DNA of 64,000 bases, from positions 186,001-250,000 of the forward strand of contig CM035308.1 in the NCBI GenBank assembly GCA_002900995.3. Direction: 5' to 3'. Origin of the DNA: Ganoderma boninense. Its lineage: Eukaryota > Basidiomycota > Agaricomycetes > Polyporales > Polyporaceae. The position numbers and the translations under genes are program-made. The notes below the pieces were generated by a model. That model was not told the DNA's origin. It saw only the letters and a program-made list of their open reading frames with translations, and made no database searches. Within the stretch, counting starts at the first letter, position 1. Every line of letters starts with the position of its first letter. Of the stretch, positions 10,988 to 22,196 are shown in pieces.

Positions 10988-11941
10988 TCATCGGCATCTG
11001 CAAGCCCACGCTCTCCTCCATCTTCGTCGGCACCGGCGGCGCCCCCGCCCCCGCCTTCCCCCACTCCCCTGCTGTAGGTACTGCTGCTGTTGCTGCTGCA
11101 GTTGCTGCTGCAATTGCCGCTGCTGCTGGTGCAGCTGCTCCCGCAACTGCCGCTGCTGTTCGTCCAGTTGCTGCTGTAGCTGCTGCTGCTGCTGTTGCTG
11201 CAATTGCTGTTGCTGCACCTGCATCTGCTGCTGCTGCCGCTGGTACTCATGCCACTCCCGCTCCCGCTCCCGCCCCTCCCCCTCTGCCTCCCCGTCCGCC
11301 TGCAGCCCGGAACCAGCGTCGGCGCCCTGAGGCTGGCCCTTGATCTTCCCGTCGACCCTCCTGTACGCCCTGAGGACGGCCTCGGGCCCCGCGCTGAGCC
11401 CGCGCCCGATGCCCTCGACGAGCTTCCCCGAGCCGTACAGCGCCGCGGCGGTCGCGACGACCGGCATCGCGACGAGCGCGAACGCGCCCTGCCCCACCGC
11501 CCGCGCGACCTTCCCGCCTGCGCTCCCGCCTTTGCTCTTGCTCTTGCTTTTGTTCTTGGTCTTGTCCTTGCCTTTCGACGTGGACGCGGACGCAGACGTG
11601 GACGTGGACGAGCTCTGGTACGAGGACGCGTCTGCGGGGCGCGCGGCAGGCTGAGGTGTGGGCCAGCCCGGGGTGAACTGCGATGGCGGCCCCTGGGACG
11701 TCGAGGGTAGGGGGCCCGGCGAGGCGGGGTCGGGCGGCGCCGCGGGGAGCGGGAGTGTGAGCGCAGATGATGATGAGGGGGCGTGCGCTTCTTGAGGCGG
11801 GGGGGCAGCCGTCAGGTAGATTTCGCGGGGCGCGGGGGGCGTGAGCAGCTCTGAGTACGCGGGGGGCGCCGCGTCGAGGGGTGCCGCTTTGGAGTCCCGC
11901 GGGAGGGGCGGGAGCTTGGTGTCGCCCATGCCCGTGATCAT
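10988..11941 (-). CDS. PolyQ protein of unknown function (3' end uncertain)
   Basis: Open frame of 317 aa; start at 11941 or at the second Met (11929). It begins with a Pro-rich, PPAYSELL-containing segment, then a Ser-rich stretch and a Lys/Ser basic run. A conserved-looking hydrophobic part (AFALVAMPVVATAAALYGSG, then KLVEGIGRGLSAGP) sits at about residues 153-185, a pattern common in uncharacterised basidiomycete proteins. An Arg/Glu/Gln-rich coiled coil with about 60 Gln follows (11060-11250). After the Gln tract the frame turns into an implausible Arg-rich tail. Two other frames read sensibly there: one gives APPVPTKMEESVGLQMPM and stops near 10933, one gives GGWAGTKVRVYAR up to a gtgagt donor. 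A missed intron or an indel in the CAG tract is likely. Confidence 0.55.
   Translation of the reverse strand: MITGMGDTKLPPLPRDSKAAPLDAAPPAYSELLTPPAPREIYLTAAPPPQEAHAPSSSSALTLPLPAAPPDPASPGPLPSTSQGPPSQFTPGWPTPQPAARPADASSYQSSSTSTSASASTSKGKDKTKNKSKSKSKGGSAGGKVARAVGQGAFALVAMPVVATAAALYGSGKLVEGIGRGLSAGPEAVLRAYRRVDGKIKGQPQGADAGSGLQADGEAEGEGREREREWHEYQRQQQQMQVQQQQLQQQQQQQLQQQLDEQQRQLREQLHQQQRQLQQQLQQQQQQYLQQGSGGRRGRGRRRCRRRWRRAWACRCR
11060..11250 (-). repeat. CAG/CTG trinucleotide tract, coding
   Basis: Interrupted CAG/CAA repeats (plus strand CTG/TTG), encoding long Gln runs in the gene above. A plausible slippage site. Confidence 0.85.
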
Positions 11942-13602
11942 GACGGATTTTGGAAGGGAAGTGTCTGCAGCGGGAGAGATGTCGGTCAGCCGTGGGCGGT
12001 TGGATAGATTCGTTCCCGGAACTCACTGCCTGCGGTCGAGCTGAGGTGGGGGAGCAAGTGAATGCCGAAGGGGGGGATCGTGCGACGTGAGGACGACGCG
12101 GAGCAGTGGGGGTGTCACCACAAAGGGGGCTGTCAATTTGTACGGTGAGCGTTGCTAAACGAAAGAGCTCCTGACCAAGGCGATGAATGCCGCATCGCAT
12201 CTTACCGCATCATTCACTTCAGCACAGCATAACAGATCATTGGATATCGAAATCACTGAGTCCCTGCGCAATGCGCGGCATTGCCGAACATGAGGACTAC
12301 ATGAGGACGCCGTGATTGGGTTATAGCACCACTTATTACATAGTCATAGTACGCCCTTGGGATCAGAGTATTTTAGTACACGAATTCCACTGGGACGCGT
12401 CTGGACGCGATGGAGTAGCGGCCTCCAGCCAAGCATACGGTAGAGCAAAACGTAAGCAGGCTTTGGCCCTCCGTTGAGGCTGCGGCCCGAGCTGATGGTG
12501 CGTGGTGGCTCGGTTATGCATTCCCCCACGCCAAGCTTCGAAAACCGTTTCTGGCCGGCAACTCGGAGTTCTTTCCAAAGCCCGGGACGCATAACTTATG
12601 AAAACATAATTGGACTCGAGTTGCGCATAGCAGTTAGCTTCCTGTCTATCAATCAATGCGACTCACCTGAAGGGCCCATCGCTTCCCGTCACGGTTGTGC
12701 AGACTGGCAGTGAGCCTTGGTTCAGAAGATTCCCCTGTTCTTCTGCTCGCGGGCCGCGAGGTCTCGTTCAACGCGACGTCAGTCTCGGAATTGGATGAGT
12801 TTCAAACTCGGTTGCAGCTGGGCACAGTCACGGCGCGCATACCGACGTTCCCTTGAAGCTCTGATCTGGATTGCCCACCTAAACAGTACGTTGGAGAACC
12901 CGTAGCACGCGTACATACCTAAGACCTTTGTGTCGCCGACAACTCTGCCTGTAGATTATTATCCAAAGCCCTCCACATAAGTATATGAACAACGGCAGCT
13001 CGAATGAGCGCACCGGGACGCCCTGCGGGCAATCTTTTGATGCCATCTGGCTGGCCGGCGATTCGCCCTGTCCATCGGACCTCATGGACAGTCCGGTATA
13101 CATTCCAGTCTTGGCCGTGCGGCGTGGATGTGAGCATCAAGGACTTCACCAAGACGTCGTCTCATGCTCACCGGAACCGAGACCCAGGTTGAATGCAGGC
13201 GGCGGGAGCAGACGTCTCGACGTCACCACGTCGATGCGCCCTAGGGTCCATCCATTCAGTGCGGTGGAGTGTCGCGTCTGGAGAAGGCCAGACGGCGCAT
13301 GCAACGCCCGCCCTTCAAGGGTTAGTGGGACGAAGAGGCCTGATGCGAGCGCTCTGTCCGTCTACAATGACGACGTCCCTACTCACCTTCAGGGTCCAGT
13401 TTGTCCTGCTGATGATGTTGCGAGTGTACGGCCGCGCCAGGTGCCAACGCCCGGTCCTGCAGCTCCTACCGCTCTGGGGAAGACTGCAGCCGAGCCATTG
13501 TGAGAATATAAGGAGGCACGACTGGCAAGCTTCAGGAACCAGGAGACACACCTCCTTCTCACACACCACCCTTCGTAGTACACAGTACTCTCGAATCCCA
13601 GC
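11942..13602. other. Intergenic between divergent genes
   Basis: Shared upstream region of the polyQ gene (minus) and the first secreted-protein gene (plus). Apart from the TATA element near 13507, I see no gene or clear repeat. Confidence 0.5.
13507..13513 (+). promoter_or_regulatory. TATA element of secreted-protein gene 1
   Basis: TATAAGG, 96 bp upstream of the start codon. Similar elements precede five of the six paralogues. Confidence 0.6.
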
Positions 13603-14173
13603 ATGCGCACTTCTATCTTCGCTCTTGCGTCCCTCGTCGCCTCGGCCGCGACGCAAAGCGTGATCATCGCTGCGCCCCCTGCGAGCACGACGCTGTCGCT
13701 CGGCGAGTCGTTCGTCGTCGACGTCGAGAGGCCCGTACGTCTGAGTCACCACCCCATCTCTTCTTCCTGCGCCGGGCGAACGCTGACATCCTCCTCCTGC
13801 TCACAGGCGTCCCTCACGAGCTCCCAGGAGGTCTCCGTCGCCATCGGGCTGCGCACCTGCCTCGGGTCGTGCACCGGCATCAACGCGACGAGCGACATCG
13901 GCACCTCGCTGTACGCCGGGCCCTACGCCCCGACGTCCGTCGGCGGCGGGAGCCTCGCCGTCGCGCAGAACTTCACGGTGCAGGTCCCGGTCCTCTTTCT
14001 GACTGGCCCGGCGCTGCTCTCCGTGGCGCACTTCGCTCTAATCCAGGTACGTGGGTGGGTCTCGGTTGGCGGCAGAGGCGTTGAATTGCTTGCTGACCGC
14101 AATATTTGGAATGCAGGGCACACAACCCTTCCTCGAGGTCGTCAGCGAGACAGTCAACATCTCGCTGTTTTAG
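13603..14173 (+). CDS. Small secreted protein, family member 1 of 7
   Basis: Three exons, 13603-13734, 13807-14046 and 14117-14173, both introns phase 0, encode 142 aa. Residues 1-18 are a signal peptide (MRTSIFALASLVASAATQ). Exon 1 ends at the family's fixed point, V-E-R-P followed by donor gtacgt. Exon 2 holds SSQEVSVAIG, the two-cysteine loop C-LGS-C, LYAGPYAP, the N-glycosylation sequon in QNFTV, and LLSVAHF. Exon 3 is an 18-residue strand with a second sequon (VNISLF). The pattern suggests a compact secreted beta-sandwich with one disulfide; this is inference. I recognise no named domain. Closest to members 2 and 3. Confidence 0.85.
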
Positions 14174-14212
14174 CTTTGTGTTCAAGGGGACGTCTATGTC
14201 ACGAGACGGCGC

Positions 14213-14248
14213 ATGAATGAATGAATGGATGAATGGATGGATGGATGG
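14213..14248. repeat. ATGA/ATGG tetranucleotide repeat
   Basis: About nine units of ATGA or ATGG, 40 bp after the stop of secreted-protein gene 1, probably in its 3' UTR. Confidence 0.85.
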
Positions 14249-16535
14249 CTCGCTCATGTACTCAATATAAAGATAAATATGTTTGCCGAGACTCACCTAT
14301 CAGAACACATGTGTGATGGAATGACGCATTTTTAGGCTAGACATAGGGAGACCGCGGTGAGTAGGGCTTCCTTAACCCTCATAGACGAAAGCGTAGACCG
14401 GCTTCTGTAAGAAGATCAGCGCTTGAAGACTATGAGCGGTGCTGTAGGCAAACAGAGGTGGAGCGGAAGACTTCCCTGGCACATGGTTGCAAAGACGCTT
14501 GAAAGGGTCTGCCTTAACCGGGCCACTACGGATTCTGACGGTGAAGTCCATATGAGTAGCAATTGGTTCCGATCACCAGCCCTGCGTTCAGTTGGAGTGC
14601 AGCCGCTGTTTTCTACACTACCGTTCGAAATGAAAGGCGCCATTGATTGACCTTGGTCAGAACAATTCTATTCTTCACAGAGGTACTTACCAAGCAGCCC
14701 TTGCATTTCATACATAGTCCATATGCACGGGACGTTCAGGCGCCGTCGGCACCGCGCCACAGATTTCCACCATCATCGACGGCGGTACGCTGGTCGAGGG
14801 TCGAGGTAGCTAAGCACACTTGTGGCGCAATACCTCTCGCCATTCAATACTTAGCCGTTGGATGCCGAGTTCAACAAGTCCAGGAGCTGTCATCCTGGAA
14901 AAGGAAATTTGGCTAAGTAAGAGTCCAAACCGTGTGGACAGCAGAGGTACCTACGTCATCCTGACGCAGAAGGCGTCCTCCATCCTCTGCGGCGAGGCAA
15001 GGCCTTCTTCGCGACCGTTGACAATTGTCATGGCGCGGCACCGTTAGCCCTCTGAGTTGGCGTTCTTAGGGCGTTAGGACAACCGCATCCGCGCTTTGTT
15101 TCCTGGCAGCTCAACGGGTGCCGGTCGCGGTCGGTACCTAGCGTTTGCGAGTGACGGCAGCACCTACGGCTTGCTTATGCTTCATCACCACCCGTAATGC
15201 AATGTCGGAATGTCGGAACGCCGACACTCTCGGGGGTCCAGAAACTCTACATTCCAGAGCCTGCAGAAATCCATCTGGCCGCTCGATCGGCCCCGTACGG
15301 CTTCAGCCAGAACATTGCTTAGCTCTGTACGCGCTTGAATTCCATAAGTGTGAGCACGCTGTAGTGGTCATGTGGACGACGATGGATTGGAAGGGCTCGC
15401 ACCTTATTCTCCTCGAGCCTGTTCTCGAGCCATCCAAGTCTTGAATGTTGCGGTACCTTGACACCGTTGCCTAGGTAACGTTAGTGCATCATCGCTTGTA
15501 CTACATCTTGATAGGTTTTTTTCTGCTTGAAGCTGAGCAGTCTTAGGACAGTGGATATTACTTTCAGTACATCCACGTCGTGGGCAAGCTGCGGACTTGT
15601 CTAAAAGCGCGCAGAGATGAACCCGGCAGTTGCCGAGAGTGGCTATGCAACACCTCATCGCAGGCGCTTTCTGGTGATGACTGGTGACCACTTCTTGAAT
15701 CCCATGAATCCCGCAGAACCCCTTGAACTGCGCTCTGCTTCAGTGCTATATGTGATCCCTATTCGACGTAGATCGCCTCACTAGCAAGCCCGCCCTCATG
15801 CACGCCATCGGTCTCGAGCTGTACCGTTGGAAATATCCACCCTTGGTTGAAATTACTAGCTGCGTCTTCCTGAAACTCTCAGGCACGGACACATCAGGCC
15901 GTATGTCTTGGTGGAGAGAAGGCAAGTGTATCTATTCATAGTATTCCAATCTCGACACTCTCTGAAATCATGTCCCACAGGTCACTAAGCGTGAGCTTTC
16001 CCAATGGTCACAGCGCGACAGACCAGGACGGAGCGGAGGTGCAGGAAGGTCAACCAGTGCGATCTTTGTTTACCCCAAGATGACTCCTAGGTTCGCCGTC
16101 GTACGTTATTCATTCAACGCAACTTATCCTCCATCTTGTCGGAGCGCACGAACGGGTGCGTCTCGCTCCCGGATCAAATCGAGTGTAGTTCCAGTTACGG
16201 GACGCGCGACACGTCCGTGGATAGTGGTCTTTCGTCAAGTGCTGCAATGTATGTACAAATTCTCCCCGCTCAGCGCACTGCGTCATAGACCTCGTTTCCC
16301 CATTTAACCATGGGCGGTCCACACCTTCCCTCAAATGGTTGTCAACAATGAAGCCATCAATGCGCTGGCTAGCAAATTGCGGCAACGCTGCTGTCGGTGC
16401 CACCGCCCTTGCATGCAGAGGGTCGGTGACTTTTGGGGTTTCAACCTGCCCCACTGCGAGTTCCAGCGCGACATGCTCGCAACAGCGGCGACGCGCTGTG
16501 TACGTTCGGATATGTGGTCGCTCATTCAGGGCCCT
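14249..16535. other. Intergenic, no supported gene
   Basis: About 2.3 kb between family members 1 and 2. I looked for a degenerate extra copy (signal peptide, RP|gtacgt boundary, NFTV block) and found none. Confidence 0.5.
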
Positions 16536-16542
16536 TATAAAA
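16536..16542 (+). promoter_or_regulatory. TATA element of secreted-protein gene 2
   Basis: TATAAAA, 81 bp upstream of the start codon. Confidence 0.65.
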
Positions 16543-16616
16543 CTCACTCCTGTTTTCCTCATGTAATCAGGGGCTCGTCTCTTCTCACAGAATTGCACAA
16601 CTCAACTCCTTCGACT

Positions 16617-17174
16617 ATGAAGTCGATATTCGCCGCCGCCTTACTCGCAGGCGTCGCCACCGCGCAGACCGTCGCGATCGGCGCACCCCCGCCCAACTCC
16701 ACGTTCTCACCCGGCGATCGGTTCGTGGTCCAGGTGAACAAGCCCGTACGTCGCCTCGTTCCGTGCTCCGTGCTGCGACAGCGCAAGGCTGACGAGTGCA
16801 CAGGACAGCCTCACCAACTCGCAGGACGTCTCGGTCGCGATCGGCCTCCTGTCCTGCGCGGGACAGGCACCCCCCGGCACCTGCGACGGCATCGATCCCA
16901 CCCAGGAGCTCGGCACCGTGCTCTTCGCTGGGCAATATGCGCCCCAGGCGCCGCCCGGGAGCACGACGCTCGTGCAGAACTACACCGTCACGATCCCTGC
17001 GGACTTCCCGTCGGGGCCGGCGCTCCTGTCGGTGCCTCACTTCGTTTTGGTCGGGGTGTGTGCTGTCTACCATCGTCGTGTCGTGGAAGCGGGCTCGTTC
17101 TAACGTTTGACTTTGACCAGGCACTGTTCTTCCCGTCCATCGACGACCCGAGCGAGACCATCTTCATTCAGTAG
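16617..17174 (+). CDS. Small secreted protein, family member 2 of 7
   Basis: Exons 16617-16745, 16804-17055 and 17121-17174, introns phase 0, 144 aa. Signal peptide is residues 1-17 (ends ATAQ). The first exon ends V-N-K-P before gtacgt. Exon 2 has SQDVSVAIGL, a longer two-Cys loop (C-AGQAPPGT-C), FAGQYAP, sequon QNYTV and LLSVPHF. Exon 3 is FFPSIDD..ETIFIQ; it lacks the C-terminal sequon of members 1 and 3. It lies 358 bp upstream of member 3, the tightest pair, and shares GAPPP/SAPPP and TFSPG motifs with it. Together they look like a recent tandem duplication. Confidence 0.87.
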   Translation: MKSIFAAALLAGVATAQTVAIGAPPPNSTFSPGDRFVVQVNKPVRRLVPCSVLRQRKADECTGQPHQLAGRLGRDRPPVLRGTGTPRHLRRHRSHPGARHRALRWAICAPGAAREHDARAELHRHDPCGLPVGAGAPVGASLRFGRGVCCLPSSCRGSGLVLTFDFDQALFFPSIDDPSETIFIQ

Positions 17175-17454
17175 ACGCGGAGCCGATGACTGTGCTATTA
17201 GGAAGTTGGGCTAACTGGGATGAGCTTTTTTATATAGCAGACCGAAAATATGTCAAGGAACTAGGACTCAAAATACCAGAGGGTGAATCTTAACCCACCT
17301 GTAAGCCAGGACTGGACGAGAGAGCTCCGGGCTGAACAGCTTCAGGTCTCCACTTTCGGGCACTCATCGCCCTCGTCGACTTCACACCCTCAGTACTAGT
17401 GTCGGCCCTAGGTCGCCGCTGCCAGACACGAATAACTGTAGAGTCCCCTGCAGG
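17175..17454. other. Spacer between members 2 and 3
   Basis: 3' UTR of member 2 and promoter of member 3; no other feature seen. Confidence 0.5.
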
Positions 17455-17460
17455 TATATA
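17455..17460 (+). promoter_or_regulatory. TATA element of secreted-protein gene 3
   Basis: TATATA, 78 bp upstream of the start codon. Confidence 0.6.
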
Positions 17461-17532
17461 TGCGTCAAAGTGCAAGCCCAGCTGAACGCAGGGAGACATC
17501 CTACCACTTCCAGTAGCTATAGCACCGCAACC

Positions 17533-18198
17533 ATGCTTAGAGCAGCCATCTTCCTCCTCACGCTCCTCTTCCTCCCCGCGCTCTCCACCGCACAGAACGT
17601 CTTCATCTCCGCCCCTCCTCCGCAGTCCACCTTCTCCCCCGGCGAGAGCTTCGTCGTCGACGTCGACAGACCCGTACGTCCCCCTCCCCCACGCTTGCCC
17701 CTCACCTAGCCACCACTTCTCACCACTACCACTTCTCACGAACATACCCACAGGACAGCCTCACAGGCTCGCGCGACGTCTCCGTCGCGATCGGGCTGCT
17801 CTCCTGCGCCTCGCGCGGCGCGCCCGCAGGGACGTGCGAGGGCATCGACTCGGCGTGGATGATGGGCGACATCCTCTACGCGGGCGCGTACGCGCCCGTC
17901 GCGCCGACGGGGGGCAACGCATACGAGAACTTCACGGTCGCCGTCCCCGCCGGCTTCCCGCCTGGGCCCGCGGTGCTCTCTGTCGCGCATTTTACGCTCG
18001 TCGGGGTGAGTAGGCCGTTAAGCTTTAGACTTTGAGTTCGGCATGCCTGCGTAGATGCATACAGGAAGTGCTGCTTCGGGGTGCGGCCCGAGTGGGGGTT
18101 AACACGGGCACGGGCACGGGTTGACGCTTCTTCTTTTACAGGAACTGTTCTGGCCTAGCCTGGAGGTCCTGAACGAGACCGTGTACATTCAGGATTAG
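17533..18198 (+). CDS. Small secreted protein, family member 3 of 7
   Basis: Exons 17533-17673, 17754-18005 and 18142-18198, 149 aa, the longest member. Signal peptide about residues 1-21 (LLFLPALSTAQ). Exon 1 ends V-D-R-P at gtacgt. Exon 2 has SRDVSVAIGL, loop C-ASRGAPAGT-C, sequon ENFTV and LSVAHF, and ends L-V-G before gtgagt. Exon 3 (LFWPSLEVL, sequon NET) closes the protein. The second intron (18006-18141, 136 bp) is longer than in the sisters and contains a GGGCAC microsatellite near 18100. Confidence 0.87.
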
Positions 18199-18456
18199 CC
18201 GGACTTACTAACTAGGCACGGAGGAGCTGTGGACTTCGCAATTGTCGGACTGCGTGTTTGCTGTATGGACCAAGGACTGACCTACCCTTGCACGGACAGC
18301 TCGCTCGCTTCTCATTGGGCGGGTACTCGTCATCGATAGCTTACTATTACTATGTAGCGTACTGTTCGCATATTACGTGTACATGCATACAGGACGAAAA
18401 TCCAGATCAGCGTAGGTCGCCAAGGAGCGAACAGAAATGGTGTCACTTGACCGAAA

Positions 18457-19031
18457 TTAAGCGGAGTCAACCTGTACCACAATATATGCAGTGTCGATCG
18501 TGGGCGAATTCGCGACCTGAGCAAAAACCGCATCAGCAGCACATCACTCGAAGGTCCAAGGACCCGATGTACAGGGATACTGTAAGTACTCACCCCGCCG
18601 GCGTAGAAGTGCGCCACAGACAGGAGCGCCGAGCCCGTCCCGAAGCCATCGGGGACGGCGACGGTGTAATTCTGGTACATGCTGCCGCCGCCCGTGCGCG
18701 AGATGGGCTCGTACATGCCCTTGTACAGGATCGTGCCCAGCGTCCCCGAGTCGGCGATGGCGTCGCAGTCCCCGCTGGGCCCGCACGACCGCAGCCCGAT
18801 GAGGACTGCTACGTCGGTCGACGGGGTGTGCGAGTTCTGGAGGAGATGAGATCCGGTGAGTCAATATGCAGCATGGCAGTGGGGTAAGGAGCGTGGACTT
18901 GCCGGCCTCGCGACGTCGATGAGGACGTTCTTGGTCATGACGATGTGCGAGTTCGCGGCGGGAGCGGCGATCTTGATGCCCTGGGCATAGGCTGAGGCGA
19001 CGAGCGCAAGGACAGCGAAGACAGACTTCAT
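18457..19031 (-). CDS. Small secreted protein, family member 4 of 7 (GC-AG intron)
   Basis: Exons 19031-18903, 18836-18594 and 18516-18457, 143 aa. Signal peptide residues 1-17 (ends AYAQ). Exon 1 ends V-A-R-P exactly where its paralogues do, but the donor reads gcaagt rather than gtacgt, so intron 1 is GC-AG. Exon 2 has STDVAVLIGLRSC, loop C-GPSGD-C, sequon QNYTV, LLSVAHF and YAGG. Exon 3 was found by matching family position: it opens after ctcag and ends in an IVVQV strand with no sequon. It shares STDVAV and YAG with member 7, also on the minus strand; the two form a sub-group. No TATA box is evident upstream, unlike the others. Confidence 0.8.
18836..18903 (-). other. GC-AG intron 1 of family member 4
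   Basis: Intron spans 18902-18837. The donor is gcaagt, with a full match to the U1-pairing consensus apart from the C, as usual for functional GC donors. Acceptor is tccag. Confidence 0.75.
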
Positions 19032-21520
19032 GGTGGTGGTCGTCAGCAGAGGTAGAGAAGCGGTGGGCAGATGAGGATGGGGGCGGCCGCGCTCGCGAGT
19101 ATGTAGTACTGAGATGAATGGATGTTCCGAGTTCCTCGGATGTGACTGATTGCCGCCACAGAGCGTTCAGGCAGGTGCTTTTGTACTGTCAAGCGTCGCG
19201 TCGCCTGCCGACGGAAGCCAATACAGTACAGTCGCAGGCCGGCCGCAAGGCGGTCAAGAGGGCAGTCTGGAGACGCTCTAGAGCTGACCGCTGGCTCCGA
19301 CTGGTCTTCGCCTTCGAGAGGAGCTGATTGAAGTGCTGCTTTCCAGGCCCGTCACGGCAAGCGGAGTCAGCAGGGCTTGCCCATTGACATGGCCATGGCA
19401 GAGCTCTGTACGAAGGTGCGGGGAAGGTGGGCCGGCCGCCGTCGAGGCCGTTTGTATTGATGGCGAGACCGGTGCTGCCGGAGATGCACCATACACCACA
19501 GCCTACAGGACCTAGGTACTAAACGCAAGAGGCCACCGAAAGACACCAGCAGACTGAGAAGAGGCTGAGGCAAGGTGGCGGTGGGAGACTGCAAGATGGC
19601 TGCACTGCCGCAACGCGCTTGCTGGCACCACGCCGGAGCGCCACGAAGCTGGCGCCGACCCAGGCCCAACGACAATTCAGTTCAAGTTCAACTTGAATGT
19701 TCTCGAGTCCCGACTCTCGACGCCGACGCATTCTTCCATCGCCTTTATGCGCGTATGTACGTGGCCGGGGACCTTTTTCTTTCTCGAATATGTTCGGACC
19801 TTGCGAGGTCTAGGTATACCATATTCTACAGGAAGGTGCGGCGCATGAGTCGTCGCAGCCTCGGCCCCAAGTTCAAGGACCGACCAATTAACTCGTCTGG
19901 ACGAACCTAGGTTAGCGAATCTTGAAGACCCGTGGCACAGGTATGTCTCTGTCCCGAATAAGAACAGTCGTGCTTCCTGAATTATAAGAAAATTGGACAG
20001 AGCGAAGCGATGCATACAGCCCCACGACGCTCGTGGGCATGACCCTGGTGACGGCCATGCTAAGCTCAGCCCGTTAACCCCGTCGCGTGCTAAGCGTGAG
20101 TTGCTTTCCTGACTAGAAGCAGTGTCAGGCCGCCGACGCGTACGTTTTCACAAGGTATGTATGTAGGGGCAGGCGAGCTAAAATCATGCCAAGAAATACT
20201 GACGGAGTTCTGTCAGGGTTGACGCATTGTGTCTGCGTGGATATCGACTAACCGTTGGGCTCTGCAATGTTCGCCCGCCGACTGTCCCACCTGTTCCGGG
20301 AAAACCAAGAGAAGAGCCCCAGAACTTTGCGAAGATGCTCGTAGGACTCGCGCGAAAAGGCTAAGGCTAGTTCATGGGGCAATTAGAACCCTGTTTCGGT
20401 TGGTATTCAGTCTTCTATGATCATACTCCATCCGAGCGATCGCAGACGGCCCCATGGGCTGACCTTCCACAGCAACTTCCTTCTCGTTTGCTTGAGAACG
20501 GTATGCCTTCTGTCTCACGTGAATGGAGTCAAATTGCAGGCTGTACGGGGTACCGTCGGTGAACGAACAGATGCCAGCATTCGACGTGTCAAGTCGACCG
20601 CGAGCTGCATTGCATGGGGGGATGTCATATCATTCTACATCGATGGCCAAGCGCTGCAGTAAGTACGTTTCATTAAACCGCACCATGAGCTCTCCGAGAA
20701 GTAGGTTCACTCCCGTTGGGACGTCCCGCTTCGAAGATCTTTCATTCACTTCGAATCCCCATGTGCCTCGCGTAAATGAGCGATACTGACGTATGTCTCC
20801 CATGCCACGCCGCGAGGCCGTTCAGCTAGGCTTTTCCTTCTTCGACTTCCAATCCAAAGACAGCAGGTCAAGGATCCGATTCGACGGGATCCTGCACGTA
20901 GCCCTCGTGTACTTGGCAGGCGTTCGGCAGGGACCACACCCCAAGCTCGTGCCAGTGGTGGGCACAGCTCATCCACTTCACGGCCGCCCCGAATAGAATT
21001 CTTATCAACTCCTCCACATGCCGGTACGTGCAGCATTCGCGACAACAGATGCAGGGAATTGAAGTCCTTTGACCGCCGAAAGGCACACCTTTACACCCCG
21101 TCTAAGTCCACCTAGTGACTCAGTCGACGGCCATGCATCCCCATCCGCCGTGAATCTGCCTGGTCGGCTTGCCACTGCCTTCCGGAGCCCAGCCGCATCT
21201 GATAGCGCTGTTCCTCCACCTTAATCACCAACTTCTCCACTCTCACCCCAGCAAGACCACGGCAGGCTGCAGCATTCAGTCGGCACCTCAGGCAGGAGGA
21301 TCATGTGCGCCAGCGGATCCACCCAGAGCTGCAGTCTCACGCAGCGCGCCTCGCCTCTGTGTGCGGAGTTCGGGGTCATGCCCTCGCCCGCCTTCTCTTC
21401 CTGGATCGTGCTCAGAGTCTCAGACTGCAGGTGCCTTCTCGCACATACCAGACCGTCATATCCGACGACGTCGGCGGCGGCGGATGCTAGCGCGATTTAG
21501 GCGCTCCCCCTCAAGTGCGG
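19032..21520. other. Intergenic, no supported gene
   Basis: About 2.5 kb between divergent family members 4 and 5. Frames are short and broken; no extra paralogue, RNA gene or clear repeat was seen. Confidence 0.5.
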
Positions 21521-21528
21521 TATAAAAA
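21521..21528 (+). promoter_or_regulatory. TATA element of secreted-protein gene 5
   Basis: TATAAAAA, 104 bp upstream of the start codon. Confidence 0.7.
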
Positions 21529-21624
21529 GGCTATTGAGTATGACTGTTCTCGATCTCGAAGACGATTTGCGCCGACTCCACTTCACTTGCGCGCCGAGCC
21601 ATCTCTACTACAGTTCACGTCACT

Positions 21625-22196
21625 ATGCTGTACTACCACCTCTTCACCCTCGCCCTCCTCGTCGCGTCTGCGCTCGCGCAGCGCTGCCAGATCGCCGCCC
21701 CCGCCGAGTGGTCCACGGTCAAGCCCGGAAGCAACGTCACCGTCGAGCTCGACCGCCCCGTACGTCCTTCCGCTGCCCCCTTCCCCGCAGGTGGTCTGTA
21801 GCAACTAATATGCGCCGCGGCGACTCCCATGCAGATGACGTTGAGCAGCTCGCAAGAGGTCGCAATCGCGATCGGGTTCTGGCCATGCACCGGCGCGTGC
21901 AACCAGACGGACGTCAGCGAGGTGATGGGCACGCTCGTCTACAGCGGGCCGTACGACCCGCAGCTCGACCCGAGCGCGTACTGGAAGCCCCCGTACGAGA
22001 ACTTCACGGTCACCGTGCCCGCGCACTTCGCGCCTGGCAGCGAGGCCAGCCTGAACGTGGCGCACTTTTCGCTGATCGGGGTATGTTTCGCCATTGGCTT
22101 TGCGGGGGCCGTTGCTGACAGTTTGTCTGTCTGTCTTAGGCGGGGCTTATGCCGTTCGTGGAGACGCTGAACATCACGCTGAAGATTGCGTCCTGA
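21625..22196 (+). CDS. Small secreted protein, family member 5 of 7
   Basis: Exons 21625-21759, 21835-22080 and 22140-22196, 145 aa. Signal peptide residues 1-19 (LLVASALAQ). An extra Cys follows directly (residue 21, R-C-Q-I), absent in the sisters. Exon 1 ends E-L-D-R-P. Exon 2 has SSQEVAIAIGFWPC, a short loop C-TGA-C, VYSGPYDPQ, an insertion with PPYENFTV and LNVAHF. Exon 3 ends ETLNITLKIAS with a sequon. It shares KPGSNVTVE and the DPQ...PPxxNF insertion with member 6, so 5 and 6 form the second sub-group. Confidence 0.87.

Noticed and set aside
16080..16598. Possible degenerate eighth secreted-protein copy
   Set aside because: No signal peptide, R-P exon boundary, two-Cys loop or sequon could be found.
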